DNA from: Streptomyces aureus
GTDB lineage: Bacteria > Actinomycetota > Actinomycetes > Streptomycetales > Streptomycetaceae
NCBI RefSeq assembly: GCF_000725495.1
Contig: NZ_KL647043.1
Span: 1 to 27,625 of the forward strand
Direction of reading: 5' to 3'
DNA: 27,625 nt
Made by a program: the position numbers and the translations under genes. Under the pieces are notes generated by a model. The model had not been told where the DNA came from, did not search any database, and worked only from the letters and a program-made list of their open reading frames with translations. This document shows, one piece after another, positions 22,008 through 27,625 of the stretch; position 1 is the stretch's first letter; every line of letters begins with the position of its first letter.

Positions 22008-23567
22008 CTACGGCCACCGTGACCTGCCCGGGTGCCGGACGTGGCTTTCGGCGAAACTGCGCAGTTCGCTGCGCGTCAGGGCGAGGTCGGCAGCAGCCTC
22101 GGTGGCACGGCCGCTGGGGAGGTAGCGGACGCCGTCGATCTCGCAGATCAGCAGTCCGACGCTGGTGTCGCACACCAGAGCCTCACCCACCGGGGCGGGG
22201 CCGCCGACGGTGCGGCGCCCGTAGCCGCGGGAGCGGGATATCGGCTGGAGGAACAGCGGAGCCGCCGCGTTTCCACCCTCCGGTCGGAACAGGACTAGAA
22301 CCATCTCGCCGGGGTCCCGGCAAAGGCGGACGTAGCGCATGGGCTGCCATGCCTCGTCCCCGGCACTCGAACGTACAGCTCGGATCACCGGACCGCAGAA
22401 GGCGGAGCGGTCGAGGGCAAACCAGCCGATCCGGGCGAGGGACACGATGGCGACCGTACCGAGCACGAGGAAGCGCCAATGCCCCAGATGGAAGTGGTCG
22501 TCGAGGATGGCAGCGCAGGAGAGGATCAGGAAGTACCAGGCACCGGTGCCGAGAACGGTGGCCAGAACCCAGCCGCGCGGCGACACGGACGTGCGTCCGG
22601 AACCACGGCGCGGCAGGGTCACCTTGGGGCCCGGGCGATGACGATCGCCGTGCCTGGCCGCGGCGGCAAGGCCCGCGTAACTCAGATCGTCCTTGAGGGT
22701 CGGCCACCCTTCCGTGGCCTCCTGGTCACCCGAGGCTGGCTGTGGAAGGACTGCAGGGTCTGCCCGGCGAGCCAGCCGGACGCGGCGGGCGCAGACCAGC
22801 GGGTTGACGACCAGCGCACCCGCGAGGCCGAGGAGGCCGAAGCCGCCCCCGAGCACGGCGACCACGAGCGGGGTTGTCCTCGTGTCGACGGCCTCGCCGA
22901 GGAAGGGCCATGGCAGGGCGACGATCGGGATCGGGCCGCCGGGACGGCTGTGTGTCATGTCGCAGTCCACACTCGTACGCTGCGAACCGCCGTCCCAGCC
23001 AACGGTGCAGCTGTCATCGTCATGGTTCACCCGGATGACTTCAGCGGTGGTGCGCGTGCCGAGCAGAGCGACGTCCGCAGCAGCCATGCCCACGAACAGG
23101 GACGCCGCGAGGGTGAGCACCGCCCATGGCGGCGCCGTCGGCAGCGGCAGCCGCCGGGCAAGCGCCGGGGCCGTCTGTTCACCCAGCCAGGCGCCGAGGG
23201 TACGCGCGTCGTGCGTGGCCAAGCCGAGCTGCAGCACCTGGCCCTCGGGCGTTCGGTAACGCAGGCCGACCTTTTCAACGGACGCCCGGTTGAGGGTGGT
23301 GACCGTGGCTTCCAGCGGCTCTCCGCCGCGTGTCAGGGCGATTGTGTTCCCAGAACGGTCCAGAAAGACCGGCCCGTCGAGGCGCTGGTCGACCAGCAGG
23401 CGGCCCTTGCGGCCATCGAGCCGGCAGCGGAAGTGCACGGGCCGGCCCGCCGCCAGACCGCGCCGTCTCCGTGCCGCCGCCCACCGAGCCAGCCCGGCTA
23501 TGACCAAGGGGATCACCAACGTCCCCACAAAGCTGCCGATCATTGATTCCGTCGTCCCCTGAGTCAT
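22008..23567 (-). CDS. Large multi-pass membrane protein
   Basis: About 519 aa from the ATG at 23567; an alternative ATG at 23543 is also possible and neither has a strong ribosome site. One TM helix near residues 8-28 precedes a cytosolic domain with HFRCRLDGRKGRLLVDQRLD. TM helices follow near 150-172 and 225-255, flanking an extracytoplasmic loop with DDDSCTVGW...SVDCD that matches the loop of the membrane protein at 82-528. Two more TM helices lie near 335-355 and 365-385, then a C-terminal cytosolic region (RYVRLCRDPGEMVLVLF). No enzyme motif. The conserved Cys pair suggests a disulfide in the shared loop. Confidence 0.75.
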   Translation of the reverse strand: MTQGTTESMIGSFVGTLVIPLVIAGLARWAAARRRRGLAAGRPVHFRCRLDGRKGRLLVDQRLDGPVFLDRSGNTIALTRGGEPLEATVTTLNRASVEKVGLRYRTPEGQVLQLGLATHDARTLGAWLGEQTAPALARRLPLPTAPPWAVLTLAASLFVGMAAADVALLGTRTTAEVIRVNHDDDSCTVGWDGGSQRTSVDCDMTHSRPGGPIPIVALPWPFLGEAVDTRTTPLVVAVLGGGFGLLGLAGALVVNPLVCARRVRLARRADPAVLPQPASGDQEATEGWPTLKDDLSYAGLAAAARHGDRHRPGPKVTLPRRGSGRTSVSPRGWVLATVLGTGAWYFLILSCAAILDDHFHLGHWRFLVLGTVAIVSLARIGWFALDRSAFCGPVIRAVRSSAGDEAWQPMRYVRLCRDPGEMVLVLFRPEGGNAAAPLFLQPISRSRGYGRRTVGGPAPVGEALVCDTSVGLLICEIDGVRYLPSGRATEAAADLALTRSELRSFAESHVRHPGRSRWP

Positions 23568-24363
23568 GAGTGATCGGAGAAGATTACGAGGGCTGCCAGG
23601 GACGCCGGTGTGGGGGTATCTGAGCGTGCCCCACTCCTGGGTGTGGTCACCCTCCTGCTCCCGCAGTGCGGCGTCCTGGAGGCGGGCAGCTCCCGAGGGA
23701 GCCATCGTCAAGATCTGTGGATCACCGATCAGAACCAGTTGATCGTGTCCTTCAGGAGGCGGGCGAGCTTCCCAAAAATGGTCGCCGTTCGCTCGCCAGG
23801 TCTTCTCCGTCTAGTCGCCTGCCGCTTGCCGGTTGGTCCACCAGGCGTGGCCTGGTGATCACGATGGGATCGGTGGCCGTGCCGCCAGCAGCCCGGTCCC
23901 CGTGGCCGACTCCGCGCACAGCCCGGGCGAACGGCGCGCAGCACGGTATGAACGCGACGGGTCTCGTTTCTGAGGGCTGTGGACGTCGTTGAACGGTGTA
24001 GCGCGCAAGGGAACCCCGCCCGAAGCGCCTACCCCGTGGGTCCTGCGCCTGCCTGCGACACCGGGATCAGGCCCCCTCGCCTCTCTCCATCTTGATCGCT
24101 GAAGGCCGTGTCGAACCTGCGGGTCTGTCGTTCACATCATGCGCGCTGGCTGTGTCCGCCCGCCGTGGCCGGCGCGCAGTGGACGAGGGCCCAGCTTGTG
24201 CCGTGGGGGCAGGCCCTCCCACGCGGCCCGGGCCCGTCATTGCGGCTCTGCAGACCCGGGCCGCACCACCCCCTCCCCCGTCACAGCTCGGGGGCCGCAG
24301 TGGAGGTGCCGCGGTGCATGTGTCGACCGGGGAGGTACCGATCATCTGGCTCATCATGAGGAC
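23568..24363. other. Long intergenic stretch, no supported gene
   Basis: Contains an inverted repeat CACCAGG-CGTGG-CCTGGTG at 23839-23857 of unknown role. A minus-strand frame ending at 23729 finishes in TATIFGKLARLLKDTINWF without a start or family match. The last 200 nt should hold the SnoaL-like gene's promoter. Confidence 0.4.
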
Positions 24364-24762
24364 ATGAGCAAGCACGACGATTTCCTGGCGTGGGTGAATA
24401 CAGCCCTGTTTGAGGCGGAGGTAGCGTTACACAACGGCGATGCGGGTCCCCGCCGGGCGTTGTGGTCGCGCAACGAGCCGGTGAGTGTCCTGGGCGCGTG
24501 GCGCAACGCTCTCGGGCGGCAGGAGGTTGACAGGCTTTTCACTCTGCTCGAGCAGAGTTTCTCCGGCTGTTCCTCGTATGTATTCGAACTGCAGGCATGC
24601 GACGTGTCGGAAGAGATGGCCTACACGGTCGGCCTCGAGCACACCAGTGCCCTGGTCGACGGAGAACCGCGCACATACACATTGCGGGCCACCCAGGTAT
24701 ACCGGCGCGAAGATGGCGAGTGGAAGGTGGCCCATCGCCATGGCGACACGGTGACGGAGTAA
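24364..24762 (+). CDS. SnoaL-like / DUF4440-type NTF2-fold protein
   Basis: 132 aa from the ATG at 24364; the upstream frame lacks coding character. It resembles ketosteroid isomerase-like proteins: an N-terminal helix (DFLAWVNTALFEAEVALHNG), SRNEPVSVLGAWRNALGRQE, and the C-terminal strands YTLRATQVYRREDGEWKVAH RHGD typical of SnoaL_3/DUF4440. Such proteins bind small molecules or act as isomerases or cyclases; the substrate here is unknown. The ribosome site is weak (GAGGAC). Monocistronic. Confidence 0.82.
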   Translation: MSKHDDFLAWVNTALFEAEVALHNGDAGPRRALWSRNEPVSVLGAWRNALGRQEVDRLFTLLEQSFSGCSSYVFELQACDVSEEMAYTVGLEHTSALVDGEPRTYTLRATQVYRREDGEWKVAHRHGDTVTE

Positions 24763-25161
24763 AAGGTGCCCGGCCCGAAAGCCCCTCGGCGGGAGACGTC
24801 GTGGCCCGCTTTCAAGCCAGGGAGCTGCACGACCGATTGGGCGCGGCGGAGGCGGCTTGGGCCGTATGGAAAGTGCGGCTCATCGTGACAAGCCAGAAAG
24901 AACAGCGGGAGCGTTAGCGGACTGCCGGCTTCAGCCTCCGCGGCCTCTCCCTGATCATCAGGTGCACTACGGGCAGATCACCTGGCGCGCCCACATCGCC
25001 GGCGGACCCCAGTTCGTCTCGTTGGCTCTCAATACTGTCTGGTCCACGAAGTCGGCTCCGGCGGCGGTGGCAAGGTTCGGGACGAGGGCGGTGACCGGGG
25101 TGTGGGCGCCGGGGCGTCCGTTGCCCGCGGCAGACATGCTCGGAACCTGGCCGGAACGAAG
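24763..25161. other. Intergenic, no supported gene
   Basis: A plus-strand frame ends at 24917 in ARFQARELHDRLGAAEAAW without a start or ribosome site. A minus-strand frame ends at 24967 in ADFVDQTVLRANETNWGPP. Either may be a relic; neither is a convincing gene. Confidence 0.35.
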
Positions 25162-25203
25162 CCTGCCGCCCGCGTGGGATTGGGTGACCACGCGGGCGGC
25201 AGG
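25162..25203 (-). terminator. Strong hairpin downstream of terD
   Basis: CCTGCCGCCCGCGTGG (25162-25177) pairs perfectly over 16 bp with 25188-25203, with a 10-nt loop. It starts 13 nt after the terD stop. No U-tract, but the stem is very stable, and the symmetry could also stop rightward transcription. Confidence 0.8.
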
Positions 25204-25215
25204 GGAATGAGGGCG

Positions 25216-25791
25216 TCAGACGTTGACGCCGAAGTCGGAGGCGATCCCCGACAGGCCGGAGGCGTATCCCTGGCCGACCGCCCGGAACTTCCACTCGGCA
25301 CCGTGGCGGTACAGCTCCCCGAAGACCATCGCGGTCTCCGTCGAGGCGTCCTCCGAGAGGTCGTAGCGGGCGATCTCCTGTCCGCCGGCCTGGTTGACGA
25401 TGCGGATGAAGGCGTTGCGGACCTGGCCGAAGCTCTGGCCGCGGTTGTCCGCGTCGTGGATCGAGACCGGGAAGGTGATCTTGTCGACCTCGGCGGGTAC
25501 GGCGGCAAGGTTGACCTTGATGCTCTCGTCGTCGCCTTCGCCCTCACCGGTGAGGTTGTCGCCGGTGTGCTCGACCGAGCCGTCCGGGCTGGTGAGGTTG
25601 TTGTAGAAGACGAAGTGCTGGTCGGAGATGACCCGGCCGGACGCGTTCAGGAGCAGCGCTGAGGCGTCGAGGTCGTAGTCGATGCCCGTCGTGGTGCGGA
25701 CGTCCCAGCCCAGCCCGACAAGGACCGCGGTCAGGCCCGGCGCCTCCTTGCTGAGCGAGACGTTGCCACCCTTGGACAGGGAAACTCCCAC
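25216..25791 (-). CDS. terD: TerD calcium-binding stress protein
   Basis: 191 aa from a GTG at 25791, preceded by GGAGGAGAGC; the ATG at 25806 overlaps that ribosome site and is rejected. The protein is canonical over its full length: [32 protein letters not shown] with the DxDLDxS calcium motif, [61 protein letters not shown]. TerD proteins bind Ca2+ and contribute to tellurite and oxidative-stress tolerance. Streptomyces usually keeps several copies. A CTACA-N4-TGTAG palindrome 56 nt upstream suggests control by the nearby BlaI-like repressor. Confidence 0.95.
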   Translation of the reverse strand: MGVSLSKGGNVSLSKEAPGLTAVLVGLGWDVRTTTGIDYDLDASALLLNASGRVISDQHFVFYNNLTSPDGSVEHTGDNLTGEGEGDDESIKVNLAAVPAEVDKITFPVSIHDADNRGQSFGQVRNAFIRIVNQAGGQEIARYDLSEDASTETAMVFGELYRHGAEWKFRAVGQGYASGLSGIASDFGVNV

Positions 25792-25846
25792 GATGCTCTC
25801 CTCCAAAAGCCCGTACCGACCGGCCCTGCGCGAACCCCCGGGAACT

Positions 25847-25860
25847 CTACAGGACTGTAG
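25847..25860. promoter_or_regulatory. BlaI-type operator candidate upstream of terD
   Basis: CTACA-GGAC-TGTAG, a perfect 5-bp inverted repeat with a 4-nt spacer. BlaI/MecI repressors recognise TACA/TGTA half-sites. An identical architecture occurs at 26241-26254 next to the blaI-like gene. Confidence 0.65.
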
Positions 25861-25906
25861 AAATGTTGATGAGGGGAACGATCTCGACGCTCGGCCAAGT
25901 GATGCG

Positions 25907-26173
25907 TCAGTCCCGCGAGTTGCCGAAGAGCAGGCGGTATCCGATCAGCAGGACCAGCGCGCCGCCGATCGCCGATCCCCAGGTGGCGAGGTCGAAGAAG
26001 TCCCGCTGGACCGGCCGGTCGAGAAGCTTCGCCGACAGCCAGCCGCCCAGGAAGGCGCCGACGATGCCGATCACGGTCGTGCCGATCAGCCCGCCCGGAT
26101 CACGTCCGGGCAGGACCGCCTTGGCTATCGCTCCGGCCAGCAGACCCAGAACCAGCCATGCGATGACACCCAT
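25907..26173 (-). CDS. GlsB/YeaQ/YmgE-family stress-associated membrane protein
   Basis: 88 aa from the ATG at 26173 (GGGAGAT upstream); the longer frame to 26206 is not needed. Three TM segments: [17 protein letters not shown], then [20 protein letters not shown] with the family's glycine-rich motif, and [14 protein letters not shown] near the end. PGRDPGG between TM1 and TM2 is the family hallmark. Its role in the envelope stress response is inferred from the family. It is flanked by the two BlaI-type palindromes and is divergent from blaI. Confidence 0.9.
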   Translation of the reverse strand: MGVIAWLVLGLLAGAIAKAVLPGRDPGGLIGTTVIGIVGAFLGGWLSAKLLDRPVQRDFFDLATWGSAIGGALVLLIGYRLLFGNSRD

Positions 26174-26240
26174 ATCTCCCGCTCCCCTCTCGTCAGTCCC
26201 CCGCATGCTGCGGAGAGCGAACGCCCCGATGACGTCGCTT

Positions 26241-26254
26241 CTACAATCGTGTAG
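26241..26254. promoter_or_regulatory. BlaI-type operator candidate between glsB-like and blaI-like genes
   Basis: CTACA-ATCG-TGTAG, with the same arms and spacer as 25847-25860. It lies 67 nt before the GlsB-type start and 104 nt before the blaI-like start, so it could control both divergent genes. Confidence 0.7.
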
Positions 26255-26358
26255 AGGGTACGCGGTCGGCCGCGCGATGGCTCGTATCAGTGAAGCCGTC
26301 TCCGGGATCCGTACGATGTACCGCCTGTGAACTGCGGTTCAGCGGAAGGGAGAAGGGC

Positions 26359-26748
26359 GTGACGGACCAGCGACAGCCCCCTCGGCGTAGGGGGCAGGGC
26401 GAGCTGGAAGGGCTGGTCCTGTCGGCCCTGGGCGAGGCGGACGGGCCGGCCAGCGCGGGCTGGGTACAGGAGCGCCTGGGTGGAAACCTCGCCTACACGA
26501 CCGTGATCACCATCCTCACGCGGCTGCTGGCCAAGGGGGCGGTGACCCGCGAGCGTGCGGGCCGGTCCTTCGTGTGGACGCCGGTGCCCGGCCATGCCGG
26601 CCTCGCGGCCCACAAGATGCGCAAGCTGCTGGACGGCGAGAGCGACCGGGAAGCGGTGTTGGCCAGCTTCGTCACCTCTCTGAGACCGGGAGACGAGCGT
26701 GTTTTGCGGGAACTGCTGGGCCGGGTGAAGGACGAAGGGGAAGACTGA
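26359..26748 (+). CDS. BlaI/MecI/CopY-family transcriptional repressor
   Basis: 129 aa from a GTG at 26359 (AAGGGAGAAGG, short spacing). The winged helix (about 12-80) reads GELEGLVLSALGEADGPASA, VQERLGGNLAYTTVITILTRL, KGAVTRERAGRSFVWTPV, the standard BlaI fold. The C-terminal dimerisation helices (LAAHKMRKLLDGES, SLRPGDERVLRELLGRV) are complete. BlaI repressors are inactivated by cleavage through a BlaR1/M56 protease; such a gene follows after 6 nt. The likely operators are the two CTACA-N4-TGTAG sites. Confidence 0.92.
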   Translation: MTDQRQPPRRRGQGELEGLVLSALGEADGPASAGWVQERLGGNLAYTTVITILTRLLAKGAVTRERAGRSFVWTPVPGHAGLAAHKMRKLLDGESDREAVLASFVTSLRPGDERVLRELLGRVKDEGED

Positions 26749-26754
26749 ATCCGC

Positions 26755-27625
26755 ATGGGGGTGTTCGTCTTTCTTCCGCTGGTCCTGCCGCTCACGGCGT
26801 GGCCGATCGCCCGCCTCGCCGAGCATCACCTTCATCCCCGCACCGCCACGCGACTGCTGACCACCCTGGCCTGCGCCATGGCGGCATGCAGCTCCGTCTG
26901 CCTCGGGCTGCTGATGGTGGTCGGCACCGCCCAACTGCCCGGCAATCCACTGCCTGACGGCTGGTCGGACCCGGAAGTGCGCGCGGCCGTGCCGTACGAC
27001 GAGGTCGCCGGGCGGGCGGCCGTACCCGCCCTTTTGGTGGTGGCCTCCGTGTGCGGAAGAACTCTCTGGCGACACTGGCGGGTACGCCTCAAGGCTCACC
27101 GAGCACTGGCCGGCCTGCCAGGGACCTCGGTGGCGGTACTCCCCGACGACGTTCCCTACGCCTACGCGTTGCCCGGCAGAAGACGCGACCGGGTCGTGGC
27201 GACGACAGGACTGCTGTCCTGTCTCGAACCGGTCGAGCGACGCGCCCTGTTCGCGCATGAACGCGCGCACCTGGCCGCCTCCCACCACCGCTTCCTGCTC
27301 GCCGTCCGACTGGCCGCGCAGGCCAACCCCTTCCTGCATCCCCTGCGGACGGCGGTCGCGTACACGACCGAGCGGTGGGCGGACGAGGAAGCGGCCGAGG
27401 CTGTCGGTAGCCGCCCCACCGTGGCGCGCGCGATCGGCAAAGCGGCGCTGGTCTCCCGCAGTGCCCCCGCGCCCACCCTCGCGGGACTCGCGGCGCCCGG
27501 ACCCGTACCACGTCGAGTCGCCGCCCTCCTCGCCCCGGCACCCGTCGTGGTACGCACCTGGCCGTCCGCGTTCACGACGGTGGGCCTGGCGGTATGGACG
27601 GCGGCCGCCGGTACGGCGGCGTCGG
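26755..27625 (+). CDS. M56-family (BlaR1-like) membrane metallopeptidase, cut by the window edge
   Basis: The ATG at 26755 follows the blaI-like stop by 6 nt; 290 codons lie in the window with no stop, so the C-terminus is missing. N-terminal TM helix (VFVFLPLVLPLTAWP), second TM (TLACAMAACSSVCLGLLMVV), third near 82-100 (AAVPALLVVASVC), then the peptidase domain with FAHERAHLAASHH, whose HExxH is the M56 zinc motif, and a following helix with ERWADEEAAE supplying the third ligand region. No penicillin-binding sensor is visible so far, as in the many short actinobacterial M56 proteins. It is expected to relieve BlaI repression in response to an envelope signal. Confidence 0.88.
   Translation, partial: MGVFVFLPLVLPLTAWPIARLAEHHLHPRTATRLLTTLACAMAACSSVCLGLLMVVGTAQLPGNPLPDGWSDPEVRAAVPYDEVAGRAAVPALLVVASVCGRTLWRHWRVRLKAHRALAGLPGTSVAVLPDDVPYAYALPGRRRDRVVATTGLLSCLEPVERRALFAHERAHLAASHHRFLLAVRLAAQANPFLHPLRTAVAYTTERWADEEAAEAVGSRPTVARAIGKAALVSRSAPAPTLAGLAAPGPVPRRVAALLAPAPVVVRTWPSAFTTVGLAVWTAAAGTAAS

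Noticed and set aside
22479..23546. 355-aa plus-strand open frame
   Set aside because: Antisense to the large membrane protein, which has clear TM segments; no family features.
26287..27339. 350-aa minus-strand frame
   Set aside because: Antisense to the blaI-like and M56 genes, both of which show diagnostic motifs.
1..27625. CRISPR arrays, rRNA or tRNA genes
   Set aside because: I saw no regularly spaced repeats, no rRNA-like sequence and no convincing tRNA cloverleaf; a dedicated scan would be needed to exclude a tRNA fully.

Overview
The window reads as chromosomal DNA of a high-GC actinomycete, almost certainly Streptomyces or a close relative. Evidence: strong GC bias at third codon positions, GGAGG-type ribosome sites, GTG starts, ATGA/TGATG gene overlaps, at least one rare TTA (bldA-type) codon, and typical families (PAS-GAF-SpoIIE-HATPase protein, MmyB-type XRE regulator, TerD, PRC-barrel, BlaI/M56, GlsB). 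It looks like an accessory or arm-like region: intact genes alternate with decayed ones and insertion-sequence debris.

Layout. Left edge: the start of an IS5-like transposase running off the window, abutting a small membrane protein whose last codons appear to come from the IS end. 0.9-3.3 kb: a large PAS/GAF/SpoIIE/HATPase regulator with a degenerate phosphatase site, a strong-SD mini-ORF overlapping its start and a 39-nt palindrome inside the gene. 3.8-4.0 kb: a small secreted protein. 4.3-6.6 kb: an MmyB-type regulator divergent from a carboxymuconolactone-decarboxylase-like gene and a half-length MFS transporter. 6.6-7.7 kb: decayed DNA (DUF3040-like and SDR remnants).

8.0-13.6 kb is the centrepiece: a compact four-gene set on the + strand that I read as a class IV-like lanthipeptide (RiPP) cluster. 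It comprises a 100-aa precursor with a long NHLP-like leader and a short Cys/Thr/Ser-rich tail; a protein built like the FAD-synthetase half of RibF but lacking its HxGH motif; a lyase-kinase-cyclase synthetase of LanL type with cyclase zinc ligands; and an M36 (fungalysin-like) metallopeptidase with propeptide but no signal peptide. No transporter or regulator lies within it. It is visibly more AT-rich than its neighbours and flanked by pseudogenes, which suggests horizontal arrival.

13.8-16.9 kb: an AraC remnant divergent from a zinc-free MDR oxidoreductase, then a membrane-anchored SGNH hydrolase. 17.4-18.5 kb: a translationally coupled trio (48-aa membrane peptide and two PRC-barrel proteins). 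18.6-24.8 kb: transposase debris, a TerD-family protein, small membrane and lipoproteins, an NB-ARC remnant, a large multi-pass membrane protein sharing an extracytoplasmic motif with the first gene, and a SnoaL-like protein. 25.2 kb to the end: terD and a GlsB-type membrane gene facing a blaI-M56 peptidase pair, with two identical-architecture palindromes (CTACA-N4-TGTAG) before terD and between glsB and blaI. This suggests a proteolysis-controlled stress regulon.
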